Notes: generated by a model not told the origin, from the sequence alone. A DNA stretch of 64,000 nucleotides from Macrothele yani (GCA_039090855.1 CM076991.1:101754021-101818020); one strand, 5' to 3'; counted from the first letter of the stretch, positions 1-10,820 are shown. Numbers and translations are program-made.

Positions 1-306
1 TTACATGCCAAGACGCTGTCTTTCTTCCACTTTGCTTTATTCCTGCTGAACCTTTGCTCCATCGTTTTCCAATGCAGAGACTGGTGAAACAGCAATTGCC
101 AGTATGGAACATGTGGCGTCACAAAAGCTGATTTCTGACCAACTGGAGACGACGTACTGCTCGACTGCTTCCTGAGGGTTCTGTACATTGTAGTTAGTTT
201 AACTGTTGTTTTTCCCCCAAGAAATACAACAGGGACGAAAAACTTTATCTAGGTGTTTTACCAAAGTTCACTACATTTATGTTCATTGACTGTTCAGCGG
301 TTTTTA
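1..306. other. No recognised feature
   Basis: I see no coding region, terminal repeat or tandem array here. The stretch runs up to the TA target site of the mariner element that starts at 307. Confidence 0.5.
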
Positions 307-1580
307 TTAGTTGTACAAATAAGTTTAAAGCGTTTTAAGACAATGCAGCATGTAATTTGAGAAAAAACAATACCTTTACGAATCAAAATATGCGCCATCA
401 TTATCTATCACCTTCCGCTATCGGTCGGACAGCTGACGGATTCCAGTCATGAAAAATACTTTCGTCGTGTGACGCCTTGAAGTCGTCAATCCATTTTTGC
501 ACTTCGTCACATGTCCGGAACCGTACGGCAGACAAACCATGTTTCATCGATCGGAACAAATGATAGTCTGAAGGGGCTATGTCGGAACTATACGCCGGGT
601 GCCCCAAAACTTCTCAGCCAAGCGTCAATAACGTTTCCTTGACCGGTTTCGCGACATGCGGCCTAGCGTTGTCATGCAGTAATTTCACGGGACGCAATCC
701 TTTTCCTGTGAATGGACTTTTCCGACAAATTTCCTGGTTCAGTTGCAGCAGTTGTTGCTTGTAGCGGTCAGCAGTAACAGTTTGACCCTGCTCCAATAGT
801 TCATAATAGAGCAAACACTTCATATCCCACCAGATGCACAGCAGAACTTTCTTGGAGTGAATATTGCGTTTCGGTGTCGAAGTCGTTGCTTCACCGGGGT
901 GTACCCAGTGAATTTTGCGTTTGGGATTGTCATACAGTATCCACTTTTCAACACCCGTAACGATTTTCCATAGGAAAAACTTTCTCTGTTGTTTATTCAA
1001 CATTATTCAAACACTTCATGACGCGCTCATCCTGGTTCCTCTGGCTCAGGTCATGTGGCACCCATTTTCCTTCCTTCTGGATTTTTCCCATTGCGCGTAA
1101 ACGATTGGGAATGGTTTGTTGAGTTACCCCAAGTTGTTCAGCTAGTTCCTTTTGCGTTTGAGACGAATTTTCATCCAGCAACGCTTGCAGTTCCTCATGT
1201 GCAACCTTCTGCGGGGCGCCGCTACGTTCTTGATCGCTAACATCAAAATCACCTGCTTTAAACCATCTAAACCCAAACTCACACGGGCTTTTCGATACAA
1301 TATTCTCCCCCAGAACAGAACAGATCGATGCACATGTTTTTGCAGCACTCTTTCCTTGATGAAATTCGCAACGAATGCCGCGTCGAATAAATGGAGTATC
1401 GCTTGCCATCTTTCACCTACCGACGTGCAAGTGCGTTTGACTGTTGGGCAAACTTCTGAGTCACATTTTATACTCGGGTCCAGTTACGGTCATTTGACAA
1501 CAACGCGGGGGAATGTCGGATATGTAAATTAGCGGTGTACGTCACACAAAAAATGCCTTAAAACTTATTTGTACACCTAA
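307..1580 (-). mobile_element. mariner (D34D) transposon with TIRs and TA duplication
   Basis: A complete-length mariner of 1274 bp. The left end reads TTAGTTGTACAAATAAGTTT. The reverse complement of the right end reads TTAGGTGTACAAATAAGTTT, so the TIRs match at all but one of these positions and continue less perfectly. TA lies immediately outside both ends (305-306 and 1581-1582), the expected target duplication of the superfamily. The transposase lies on the minus strand and is broken, so this copy cannot move by itself, although its ends look recognisable to a related transposase. Confidence 0.92.
398..1409 (-). pseudogene. mariner transposase, degenerate
   Basis: The transposase would cut and join the element's TIRs. 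The start ATG is at 1409. The N-terminal part (1409-993) carries the paired helix-turn-helix region, with motifs such as GKSAAKT and LGVTQQTI. A frameshift near 1000 moves the reading frame. The next segment contains IVTGVEKWILYDN, where the first catalytic aspartate (normally TGDEKW) is valine, codon near 950. The second aspartate, LLHDNARPH, is intact. A TGA near 605 replaces the tryptophan of LTLGWEVL, after which SSDIAPSDYHLF supplies the third aspartate. There are 34 residues between the second and third aspartates, the mariner signature. A frameshift, a nonsense codon and a lost catalytic residue make it non-functional. Confidence 0.9.
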
Positions 1581-1582
1581 TA

Positions 1583-2114
1583 TTGTTGATAGTAATTTGG
1601 CAAATTGGCCAATTACAATTCGAGCATCTATTTCATATCTTGTGTGTGTGTGTATGCATGTTATGACATGTGCTCTAAATTGACATTAATTTTTAGTTGT
1701 CTTTCTCTCTGTAAATTTTGAGTTCGTTCAATTTTAGCGTTTCAGTCTTAACGTCATATTTTCTCGCTCACTAAATGTTTTGTTGGGAGCAGTCTTGAGG
1801 TCAAGAGTGAATGACGTGTACATGTTTGACAAGCGAAGAACGAGATATGATGTCTGGAACTAGCAGACAAAGTGCGGTGCGTTAGTGGTAGTCGTGGAAA
1901 CTGAATTAATCTATAAGCAATATTTTCATACATATAATGTCTGTCGGTCTGTGTTATAGTGTTCGTGGAAGCCGTGTGTTCTTGAAGCTTGTGTGTTTCT
2001 GTGACGTCATAATAAATTATTAGTGCTGTTAAGAATTATTTCTTCGTGAGTACTGGATATCGATTGAAGTGCCTGTGAGGTATTTACGTAATGAAAGACG
2101 AACTTTTTTAACAC
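1583..2114. other. No recognised gene; AT-rich spacer
   Basis: No supported ORF or element ends. A short (TG)n run lies near 1641-1655. Confidence 0.45.
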
Positions 2115-2173
2115 GCCACTCCAGCAATGTTCCAGAAAAAGGAAGTACTTTTTCTGGAGCATACTGGAGTGGC
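2115..2173. repeat. 59-bp imperfect inverted repeat (hairpin)
   Basis: The outer arms GCCACTCCAG / CTGGAGTGGC pair over 10 bp. The inner arms TCCAGAAAAAG / CTTTTTCTGGA pair over 11 bp. They are separated by a 5-6 nt internal bulge and capped by a 6-nt loop. No promoter or gene is visible around it, so its role is unknown. Confidence 0.7.
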
Positions 2174-2269
2174 TCCTGTTTCACTTAAAGTGAGTGATTA
2201 AGAAAACAATTTTTCGTTTCGTTCCCTAAGCGGCACATACCGGGGTCATTACAAATGTTCTGCACACTG

Positions 2270-2882
2270 TCCATTTTTTACGCTTTCCAAACGTAGGTTG
2301 AAGAAGTGTATATCCTCCAGCTTTGTCCGTCTGTCGTATGTCTGTCCGCCCGCGCACGATAACTCGCGTAAAAATGGTTCCATTTCGATGAAAGTTTAGT
2401 ATGTGGTAGGGGACCAACTGGGGACAAACACTATTGAAAATGGTCGAAATGGGGGTCAAAGATCAGGACATAAGAGCGGGATCCATTCCATTGCCCTTAT
2501 GCGTCATAACTTACGCAAAAATGCTTCGATTGCGACAAAACTTTATCATGTTGTTCCGGAGGTATACTAAACCGGTCCTGTAGAATATCATCGAAATGGG
2601 GTCAAAGGTCAGCACACAGGAACGAGATTTATTTCACAGCCATTATCCTCATAACTTGAGTAAAAATGCTTCTATTGCGATAGAACTTCAGTATGTTATT
2701 CCGGAGGTTTACTGAACCAATTCTATTTAATATCATCGAAATGGGATCAAAGACCAGGGCACAGGAGCGATATTTATTCCACAGCCATTATCCGCATAAC
2801 CTGAGTAATGGTTTCTGGTATGTTGGAAAGCGTATCATAATCACTGCAGTGCATGATTTTACTAACTTGCTCAGAAAAGCGT
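2270..2882 (+). repeat. Family B diverged tandem repeat, copy 1
   Basis: Units of very roughly 120-145 bp carry the recurring phrases AAATGGGGTCAAAGGTCAG, GGAGCGAGATTTATTCC and TATTCCGGAGGT. One end has TTTCCAAACGTAGGTTG followed by a GTCCGTCTGTC-type stretch. The other end has TGTTGGAAAGCGTATCAT. The same block recurs around 12962, 28943, 33087, 34387 and 55790, in both orientations. No ORF is conserved. I do not recognise the family. Confidence 0.75.
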
Positions 2883-2889
2883 GAAGCAG

Positions 2890-3560
2890 CGGGGAAACTT
2901 ACCTTACTGCCGTTCAATGTACTCCCCTCCGCTGCTAATGATAGCTCACCAGCGGTGAGATAGGTCCTGGATGCCGCGTAGTACGCCATCTTTGTTCAGC
3001 TGTCGTATTACTCGGGTCAATTCCAATGACGGTTCGTCCAGCGATTCGTAAGTGATGCCATGGAACCCACTTTTTAACTTTGGGAAAAGATCAAAGTCGG
3101 ATGGACTGAGATCAGGGCTATATGGTGAGTGGTATAAATTTTCCCAGCCATATTTCGCAAAAGTCTTCTTACCGACGCTGCACCATGACACAATGCTTTG
3201 TCATGCAGCAAGAACGCTCCAGCTTCCAACAAGTTGGGGCGATATTGACGAATTTTCTGTCTCAACTTTGCCCTCAGGAAGAAATTGTGCTTCGATTAAG
3301 AGTTCCTTCCCGACAAACTTCTTGCAAGGCAATGTGGATCTGTGTTGGAATTTTTCCCCGCGCAGTTTCTATTTTCACGTACGAGCGCTGGTCTAAAGCC
3401 ATGACTCGTCCTGAGGCACTGCACGCTTCCATTTCCAAAGCTTCCCAAATCCACACAGCGAATGATAGTACGTCGTTCTGACACCACTGCGTTGCTGAGA
3501 GTCTGACTTTCACATGACGCAATCATTTTCCCGATTGCATCGTCCGCTTTCGTTTTAGAT
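2890..3560 (-). mobile_element. Second mariner-lineage remnant, internally deleted
   Basis: The extent is estimated from the coding traces because no TIR pair could be placed. It differs from the element at 307 in protein sequence (VKIETARGK at the N-terminus, YSPDLSPSDFDLFPKLK near the C-terminus). It lies directly downstream of the family B block. Confidence 0.75.
2946..3522 (-). pseudogene. mariner-type transposase, truncated
   Basis: Reading leftwards from 3522, the trace RSYVKIETARGKIPTQIHIA resembles the N-terminal helix-turn-helix of mariner transposases often annotated as SETMAR-like in arthropods. It ends at 3274. The next recognisable part is LLHDKALCHGAASV, around the second catalytic aspartate, in another frame. 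Then comes YSPDLSPSDFDLFPKLK, the third-aspartate region, in a third frame. The whole middle of the protein, including the first catalytic aspartate, is missing. That is an internal deletion of several hundred bases plus at least two frameshifts. Confidence 0.8.
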
Positions 3561-3599
3561 TAACGTGTACAGAACTTTTGTTATCACTCTCGTATTTGT

Positions 3600-4821
3600 T
3601 TTTCCTTTTTTTTTTTTATTTGGGTACACCAATCAGCATCTGAGTGTGTGTGTGTGTGTTTCGAGGTTTAAACGAGAGACATAAGCAACTAGGATATCTT
3701 ATATTTAAAACACAAAACATCTGTTTGTCCGAAGCAGCAAAAACTCTCGAATGCCGAACTGTGGCATCGTGAAACTTGCATAGCTTATTAATACTGGAAT
3801 TTCTAGGTCAACGCAACTGTTTTAAGATCTCTAAGTTGTTCCGTTCACGAGTTATGAACTAATTAATAAGCTAATCAATAACGACAGCTTCGTTTGCTAC
3901 ATCGTCGTTATCTGTTCCAAATCTGAAAGCACGTGACTGCATTCATCCACAGGTGTTCCTATTCTTTGAGAAATAACTGTGCATAAAAAAATGCAAAAAC
4001 GAACTTTGCGAAACCTTAACGAAACGGGCGGAAATTTTTGTTAACACCATGAATTGGTAATAAGAGGAGTCCCTCAAAATTTCACAGGAATCCGGTCAAA
4101 CTTTTTAAAATAGGTATGGAATTTTTAATTCATCGGTAAACAGAAATATATACGCAGAAACGATTAATAAAATTTTGACGGCTAATTTAAAAAGTTATTT
4201 ACCGATTCAGGAGAAATTTGCAGGTCATGCTCCTATTAAGGATATATGGTGTTCATTAAAATTTCAGCCAGTTTCATAAAATATTCGCAAATATACGTTT
4301 TTAACTTTTTTATCCCAGAGATTCGCCTCTCAAAGTCGTCTGAAATTGAAAGCACGTGATGCATTTGATCGTCGATAACAAATTTTGTTCAGTCAGTGTT
4401 CCAATGCAGTGTCTCCTGGAAGCGTGTTAAATAATTCGTAACACTTTTGGTCCGTTTGATTCCACAGCTGTATGTTGGAATGTCAAGAGCAAAGGATCCA
4501 ACAAAATTATATATTGTCGCCGATGAAGGAGAAACCAAAGATCTTGTGTACGGTCAAGTGCTGAAATAATCACACTATGAATAAATAATTTGTAATGACC
4601 GAATTTGTGAAATCAGCTTTTCTCTTTCTTGCAAGCATCAATTTTTTCCCCGTTTTTTTCAGTGACATATTAAGGGAATATGAAATTAGTAAGCCTAAAT
4701 CCCGGGCAAAGCCGGGTAGTAAGGATAGTATGAAATACTACATGATATGGCATACATCACGTACTACTGAGGAGACGCATGGTTTAAATCGACAATGAAG
4801 CATCGAAAGTCAATTATACAA
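3600..4821. other. No recognised gene; non-coding
   Basis: It contains a T-rich tract and a (TG)n microsatellite at about 3640-3660. Near 4690-4730 there is CGGGCAAAGCCGGGTAG, a GC-rich self-complementary phrase of the sort found at the ends of some invertebrate repeats. I could not assign it to a family. Confidence 0.4.
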
Positions 4822-4852
4822 TACCCTTCTTTGATGGGATCAAAGAAGGGTA
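4822..4852. repeat. Perfect 14-bp inverted repeat
   Basis: TACCCTTCTTTGAT and its exact complement ATCAAAGAAGGGTA are separated by 3 bases, giving a stable hairpin in either strand. It sits beside an unrecognised 93-codon minus-strand reading frame (4814-5095) with no family resemblance. Confidence 0.75.
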
Positions 4853-5611
4853 CCTTTGCTGCACCAAGAAGGAACACAACAACGCTGCCTCGATTCTCTT
4901 AAAGTTATAACTAATATCACCTCTAAGCGGCCATGGGCAATGCGTGCCTAACCAATGAGCTGAGCATAAGCCAAAACCACTTGGGCAAAAAAATAATATT
5001 TTCTTAGCTTCTCTTACTAATGCAGTAGAAATTGGAACTTCGATTGGAACCCTTATTTTTCTTAATCCACCCATTTTCATCACCGTTTTTTCCACAATTG
5101 ATTTTAAATAAAAAAATATTTAAAACATTTCATTAATTAAAATTTTTATTTTATAAAAAGTGAGAAGCTCAAACTTGCTTCTGGAATAAAAACACTGGAA
5201 ATTAGGAAAAGTATATTTACGCATAATACACAGTTTCTTTGCATATCAAAATACCAAGGAGAATAAGAAACAAAATGAATGCAAAATAATTAGCTGGAGC
5301 TGATGTGCTGTTTTCAGAAAAGCCTCAGTATCTGCCTCTTTCTCGGCGTGGGAAAGTCACTAACCCCCATTCTCCCGTTCACTATCTGCCCGCACGACGC
5401 TGCTTTGCAGGAAGTCTTTGAGAATGAAGAGGACAATGAGACGAACTCAGAAGGAGGCGAACGGCATTGAAGAAAAGTGTTGTTTTAAATTTTGAGAGCC
5501 CGAATTTTATTTATTTATTATTATTTTTGATGGTAATTGATTTTCGATTGATGAAAATTAATTAGGGATTTTAATCTAAAACTAGACGAAACCCGTGGGA
5601 ACTGACAATTA
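4853..5611. other. No recognised gene
   Basis: The only open frame above 80 codons (4814-5095, minus) has no recognisable motif and no repeat boundaries. I see nothing else that can be supported. Confidence 0.4.
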
Positions 5612-5880
5612 GATTTTTTTATTCATTCAACCACTTCCGTAAAGAAAATAGCCCAGGTTCGTGATTTTTTTTTTAAAGGATAAACTTACATGAAACAACA
5701 AATGTAAACTTTATTTGATTGACAAATTCATTCAACTACTTCCGTAAAGACAACAGTGCAGGTTCGCGATTTTTTTTTTTTTGAAGAGGATAAACTCGCA
5801 TGAAACAACAAATGTAAACTTTATTTGATTGACAATTCATTCAACCACTTCCGTAAAGACAATAGTACAGGTTCGTGATT
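5612..5880 (+). repeat. Three tandem ~105-bp units
   Basis: Units starting near 5621, 5726 and 5834 share CAACCACTTCCGTAAAGA, CAGGTTCGTGATTTTTT and AACAACAAATGTAAACTTT. A fourth copy of the unit lies at 31185-31275. There, as here, it is followed immediately by a minus-strand SINE. The T-run in each unit looks like the insertion target or scar. No coding potential. Confidence 0.75.
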
Positions 5881-5955
5881 TTTTTTTTTTTTGACTGAAG
5901 GTTTAACGACCACCGTGAGCAACTCAATGGGCTATAAGCAGTCGCCCGTAATATT
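5877..5955 (-). mobile_element. SINE fragment (3' part only)
   Basis: GGTTTAACGACCACCGTGAG and CAACTCAATGGGCTATAAGC match the 3' body of the tRNA-derived SINE seen complete at 33933-34153. The tRNA-related half is absent. A T-run at the left is the reverse-strand A-rich tail. Confidence 0.8.
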
Positions 5956-6710
5956 TTCACTAATAATGGTAAACGTAATGTTTATTTACATCTTTACATA
6001 ATGGGAAACGTCTTACTTACGTGATTAAACTGGATCGAATGAATATTAAATTGTATATATACATCACACAATCCAACGGCATAACGCAATCAGGTCTTCG
6101 AGAGTGTTCGCTGTTCCGATGAGAAGAACTTTGATAGGAATGCCTGCTAGCGTTGCTTTGAGCAACGGTTCGCTCAGAATGGAGATTTCGGACTTTGGGC
6201 TGTCTCAGTCACTCCATGCGTCCGCCTTCAACAGCGCGTGAGACAACCGCAGGCGATCGAATATCAATCGCACGCTTCTCCCATAGACTTTACATGGGAA
6301 ATTTTCCGCCCCACAACGCCCGAACCGTTACCCCAATCTCATTTTTCTCTTCGACTGGCACATTTACATGGTAAAACCTTTATTTTGATACTTCAACCAT
6401 ATCTTTACGTTCAGCAGTTCTCTCAAAATAGGACTCACAGTAAAAAACCTTATAGAATTAGTATATTGATGCTTACTGCGCGGAAGACATTTCAGCGGCG
6501 CGCGTGCGCAACTTAGGGGGAATATTCGTTATAATATATGGGGTCAAGCATAAAAGAATCAAGGAACTGTATTTATCTGAAATTCGAATTGTAGTGCATA
6601 ATCGCAAAAGAAGCATATAAATGAATTACGCATAGCCGAATTGAAAACGCGATTGAAATTACGGTAAAATATCAAGACTAACGTAGAATTTTGTGTCAAA
6701 GTGAGAACTA
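5956..6710. other. No recognised gene
   Basis: One plus-strand frame (6238-6516, 92 codons) resembles no family I know. The rest is non-coding and AT-rich. Confidence 0.4.
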
Positions 6711-7459
6711 CAGTCGAACCTCGATTTAACGAACTTCAAGGACCAACAATCTTGTACGTAAAATCGCAGAATTCGCTAAATCGAGGAAACCTTTCGAAAG
6801 AAACATTCAAATTAAGCTAGTGTTCATAATAGAATACGTAAGCAGCTATGTTCTCTTTCTTTCAGTGGCTAACGTTTCTAGTGCTACCTGTGTTCATCAA
6901 AACTTTGTCCGTAAACGAGCTGTGTTGTTTATATGAGGGGTTCAGGAATGGGTACGTACAATGTGTCTCTGACTTCACAGAGTGCTATTATTCTGTCTGT
7001 AGCTGAAAACAGAAATCCCCAGGGTACTCTAGATTTCCTTCTCCATACCACCTTTCATTTTCCTGCTTCCCACCCATGCAAGGAAACGTTTAGCTCCTTT
7101 GAAACTTGTTGGTCATTAGCTTCCTCCTGTAAGAAGCTTACGCTTGATAGTCGGAGGAAAGGCGAACTGATTTAGGATTCCGTCAATCTGTGTCGCAGGT
7201 GTTCTTTAAAACGCTGATTAACTGCATGAGTAAAATTTTCCTATTACGCGAAGGTCTTTCTAGCTGACTTTTAAAGTGAAAATGCTAGTTAACACAGTTT
7301 GGTGGTTTAAAAATAAAAAATAAAAAATAGCTAAATTGAGAAACTGTGTTCGTTAAACGCCAAGCATTAATTTCAATGTGGTTTCGTCCAGACCAGAAAA
7401 AATGTACGTAAAATCGCGGAATTCGTTAAATCGCAGTCCGTTAAATAGCAGTTTGACTA
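6711..7459. mobile_element. pogo/Tigger-like non-autonomous DNA element
   Basis: The left end CAGTCGAACCTCGATTTAAC follows TA (6709-6710). The reverse complement of the right end begins TAGTCAAACTGCTATTTAAC, followed outside by TA (7460-7461). Both ends carry internal repeats of the phrase AAATCGCGGAATTCGTTAAA. Ends of the CAGT-CGAACCTCGATTTAACG type with TA duplication are characteristic of pogo-group MITEs. The interior has no transposase. Confidence is limited by the imperfect TIR match. Confidence 0.6.
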
Positions 7460-7461
7460 TA

Positions 7462-8300
7462 TAACTGAAAAAGCATATAAGAGACGTTCCACTGTATCTA
7501 TTTTTCCTTGTTGAAAATCATTTTCCGTAAGGAAATATCGCGAGGAAATTCAACATTAGTGTAAGATTGGCATAAAGAGCAATTATGACATAGTGTAAAT
7601 GTCCGTCGACACATGTCCAAACTGCGATAGAATCAAATGTCTTGAAATGCTGCTATGGGTGGCTTTGCCGTCTATTACAGCTATTCGTTCTTGACAGCGT
7701 TTTCCTCACTAGTTTAATTAAATATATCAATCTCAATTTTCATCAGGTATGATTCTTCAGATCTAATAAGGCATCTCATTCTTCTTTTCCTGATCGCTAC
7801 CTCTGCCACGAGGCGTTTTCGTCAAATCCCCTCAGCAAAGATGCGACGAAAGTTCCGCTTTCAGCCCGTGGCTATCGACCGGCAGTTTTGCGACTCAGCG
7901 TAGAGACTTCTATCAACTGTCTCTTTACTAAAGGTTTCCTATAAGTTTACAAATTGTTGACAGTCCTTCATCGATTGCAGGGGATGGAAACCACAGACAA
8001 AGAACAGCGCAGGAACGCTGAGTATTGGAAAAATATGGTCGATCTGACATCAAATGGTCACTTATTATAAAATCTTGCGAAGAATAACGCTGAAAGAAAG
8101 GCTGTCGGATCTTTCAGTTCTGCCCAGATGTCATGGAAGTTCTTGATAAAATGATATGATACTTCAAAGATTTTTGAAATGAAGAAAAAAATAGCTTTTC
8201 TGGTATCTGTCAGTTTTTTTTTTGCTTCCAAATAATTCGGATTTGTTTTTTTTTTTAAAGAAATGGCTGAGAAATCTGTAACTAAAGCAAATCACAAATT
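7462..8300. other. No recognised gene
   Basis: Non-coding. I see no terminal repeats or tandem structure, only homopolymer runs near 8215-8260. Confidence 0.4.
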
Positions 8301-9045
8301 CGTAACATGCCAAAAATATGTTTAAAAAATCTACTATTTGTAGATAAATTATGCCGTGCATCTTTCGCATACCAAGATCTTTGTGGGTGTGAAATAAAAC
8401 AAGTGAGTCGGGAGTATACATTTATTTATGTACAACACATTGCATTTATTCTCTCTCGAGCGCGTCACTCACGACCGCAGTCCGATTTACACTGAATGGA
8501 ATTAAATCATAACAACAAACAATAAGGTTTACTAGTTCTTGACATTGAGCGATACATAGGTAGATGCATGAATAAATTTTATTGTCGTAAAACCAATGAA
8601 TGTGAGTCATAAAAGTAATGAGTCATAAAGTATGTGAGCCATAAAAGTAAAGTATGAGTCATAAAAGAAAATATTTGCTAAACTATGGAGGCGGGCGGCG
8701 AAAGTAAGTATTTCGATTGTTTAGTTTTTCAAAAACAATATTTATTATTATTACTATTATTATTATCTATTATTCAGATTTAGACGAACGTAAGAAACAA
8801 CCCCGATACCGATGAAATGTGACGTAGCTACGAAAGTCCATGTGCAAGCTAAAATCTGACCTCAAGATAGAAAGAAAAGCTGAATCGCAAGTGAGTTATA
8901 GGGGGGATTGGTAACCCTTTGGTCTAGGATATCTGCAGGTTACTCCCCATCGTGTTATAAGATAGAAAGAAAAACTGAATCGCAAAGATGCTGTAGAGGA
9001 GATTGGTAACTTTTGGTGTAGGATATCTGCAGGTTACACCCCATC

Positions 9046-9317
9046 TGTAACGTACCAGGAGATGTGACGTACCTGCCAGAAGGACGCACACGACATAGAG
9101 GCAGATAGGAATCAGAATAAAACGTCCGCGTAGCTCAATTGGTAGAGTAAATTTCTCCGTCATTTCTGTCCACGCCAGGATTCGAACCCGGATCCCCTCA
9201 TTCCGGAATAAGTCACTCTACCAATTGAGCTACGCGGACGTTTTATTCTGATTCCTATCTGCCTCTATGTCGTGTGCGTCCTTCTGGCAGGTACGTCACA
9301 TCTCCTGGTACGTTACA
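9046..9317. mobile_element. 272-bp palindromic insertion with TGTAAC...GTTACA ends and tRNA core
   Basis: Two arms of about 102 bp are inverted copies of each other (9046-9148 and 9224-9317 with small end uncertainty). The ends are TGTAACG and CGTTACA. CATC flanks both sides (9042-9045 and 9318-9321), and the uninterrupted unit of the host array has CATC once, so this is an insertion with a 4-bp target duplication. The arms run inwards into the 5' half of a tRNA-like sequence, and the centre holds the rest of that tRNA. TG...CA ends with a 4-bp duplication resemble LTR-type integration, but there is no coding region and I do not know a described family with this layout. Confidence 0.85.
9168..9239 (-). 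tRNA. tRNA-like sequence (probable pseudogene)
   Basis: 72 nt on the minus strand. The acceptor strand GTCCGCG pairs with CGTGGAC (one G-U). The D-arm GCTC/GAGT is intact, with a box A match TAGCTCAATTGG. The T-arm CCGGG-TTCGAAT-CCTGG is intact, with a box B match GGTTCGAATCC. The anticodon arm is irregular. The standard numbering puts CCG at the anticodon with a poor stem, while pairing CTTAT with ATGAG leaves a 6-nt loop. The amino-acid identity is therefore not secure. An inverted copy of its first 25 nt is at 9124-9148. Confidence 0.6.
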
Positions 9318-9795
9318 CATCGTGTTATAAGATAGAAAAAAGCTAAATCGCAAGTGTGTTATAGAGGGGATTGGTAACTTTTTGTGTAGGATATCTGCAG
9401 GTTACTCCCCATCGTGTTATAAGATAGAAAGAAAAGCTGAATCACAAATATGTTATAGAGGGGATTGGTAACTTTTGGTCTAGAATATCTCCAGTTTTCA
9501 ACCCATCGTGTTATACATCATTTTAAAACTCTCATTCGGTAGCATGTAACCCCCGCTTGGGTGGTTGACCGTCTTCATAGCATCAGAAATGCATTTTTGT
9601 AATGGCTTTAATCACATTTAGCGTTAGATTCTCTTAATTTACGCAAATTTCAATGATATAGTGTTAGGTTTATGTAAAACGTGATGAAACAGTGTTCGGG
9701 GATGGTTTAGTAAAAATATTGTTAAGTAACAATGAAATTAACTACTGTCGCATCAGCTCTTATGACAGCATTCAAAAATCAGATTTCAGCAATGT

Positions 9796-10352
9796 TTTTG
9801 ACTATTTCCGTTAACTATTTCCGTTAACCATTTCCATTACATCGAAATTTTATGCATGAGATTTATTTTATCGCTGTCGGTAAAGATGCATAGCATCAAA
9901 AACAAGACAGATAATACCAAATTCTCGGATGTTATGAACATGCCTTTTCGATTCTTTCCCACACGGAAAACAATCAAAGAGCACAGTAGCCACTGTGTCG
10001 CAACCTGCAAGGTAGAACTACGTCAACTGTCACTATTTCACGGCACTATCTCACTAGTTCTACGTCTTTAAAGTATTCAGCGAAGGACAGCTGACGTAGT
10101 CCTACGTTGTAGGGTGCTGCACAGTTGATATTGTGCCACTTTGATTTTTTTTCAGATATAAAATTTTTAAGAAGTAAAACGAAAGAAATGTTTCACTTTA
10201 TTTACTTAAAAGTAACTTATACTATATACAATTCATAGTAGCTTATGCTGATTATAAATTAATGTTAGTAGAAGTAAAAGGCGTAGAATCATCGTTGTCA
10301 GTAGTTATTGCTAAAATTGTTTCTGAAGAAATCGTTCTTCGGAAACAAATTT
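9796..10352. other. No recognised gene
   Basis: An inverted pair GTAGAACTACGTCAACTGTC (10012) and GACAGCTGACGTAGTCCTAC (10086) is the only structure seen. The small plus-strand frame at 9856-10071 has no recognisable motif. Confidence 0.4.
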
Positions 10353-10820
10353 TCAATCCTTGGTTGCCTTGTTATAAATCTGGCGATATGTCTCGGGCCT
10401 AATGTGCTCTTCTTGTTGCTCCTGTTCTTGTCTAGATTCAGAATGCATCAGCTGTGTAAAGGTTTGAGACGTAATATATTCATTATCCAACAGAGCTGTG
10501 AAGACTGGAGATATACATTGGTATTCCATGCTCAGTATGAAAATTTGAAAATTTGGATCGATGATATCAATCTCCATCTGTTCTTGCTGTTCAGGCTCAA
10601 TTTGTGCAGTTGAAGTGCAAGGTTGAGGCTCCGGAATCGAACTCGGGTAAAGCGCATCCTGGCGAAGGGAATTTTGACCATCTGTACATTTCCGTGACCT
10701 TTCGGTTGATGACCTTTCGGTTGACTTAGAAGGCCTTTCTGGATTCTTCTCGTTCTCCTCTAGCTGTTTCTTCAACTTTCGTTGGTTCTTATAGTAATGT
10801 TCTCCAGATTTTCGCGTCAT
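10353..10820 (-). CDS. Hypothetical protein, 155 aa, possible transposon N-terminus
   Basis: Not recognised with confidence. The start at 10820 gives a strongly basic first 30 residues (MTRKSGEHYYKNQRKLKKQ). A hydrophilic Ser/Arg/Glu-rich section (about 30-60) follows, then a Pro/Gln/Glu-rich linker and a C-terminal half rich in Gln and Glu (SRQEQEQQEEHI). The basic opening resembles, by eye, the start of ZMYM/TTF-zinc-finger hAT-type proteins, which begin with K-S-G and a lysine-rich helix. No zinc finger or catalytic motif is present, so at most an N-terminal exon survives. No splice signal was verified. The open length with biased, protein-like composition is the main reason to list it. 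Confidence 0.35.
   Translation of the reverse strand: MTRKSGEHYYKNQRKLKKQLEENEKNPERPSKSTERSSTERSRKCTDGQNSLRQDALYPSSIPEPQPCTSTAQIEPEQQEQMEIDIIDPNFQIFILSMEYQCISPVFTALLDNEYITSQTFTQLMHSESRQEQEQQEEHIRPETYRQIYNKATKD

Larger units (their letters stand above)
8864..9515. repeat. ~94-bp tandem array, 4 units
   Basis: Units start at 8864, 8959, 9329 and 9421, each beginning AAGATAGAAAGAAAAGCTGA and containing GGATATCTGCAGGTTACTCC and CCCATCGTGTTATAAG. The second and third units are split apart by the 272-bp insertion at 9046-9317. Removing it and its 4-bp duplication restores a ~94-bp spacing. The other family A copies hold one recognisable unit, so the array expanded in this copy. Confidence 0.88.
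8300..9795 (-). repeat. Family A interspersed repeat, copy 1
   Basis: Compared with 13690-16140 (plus) and 17441-19560 (plus), this stretch is the reverse complement of the same sequence. Shared phrases include GCATCTTTCGCAT, ATTACAAAAATGCATTT and CATCACGTTTTACATAAAC. About 1.2-1.5 kb long, no coding potential, no TIR found. It contains the 94-bp array and the palindromic insertion described below. Family unknown; possibly a non-autonomous DNA or Helitron-type element. Confidence 0.7.

Noticed and set aside
9123..9148. A second tRNA gene on the plus strand
   Set aside because: Only the acceptor 5' strand and D-arm are present; it is the inverted arm of the palindrome and lacks anticodon and T arms.
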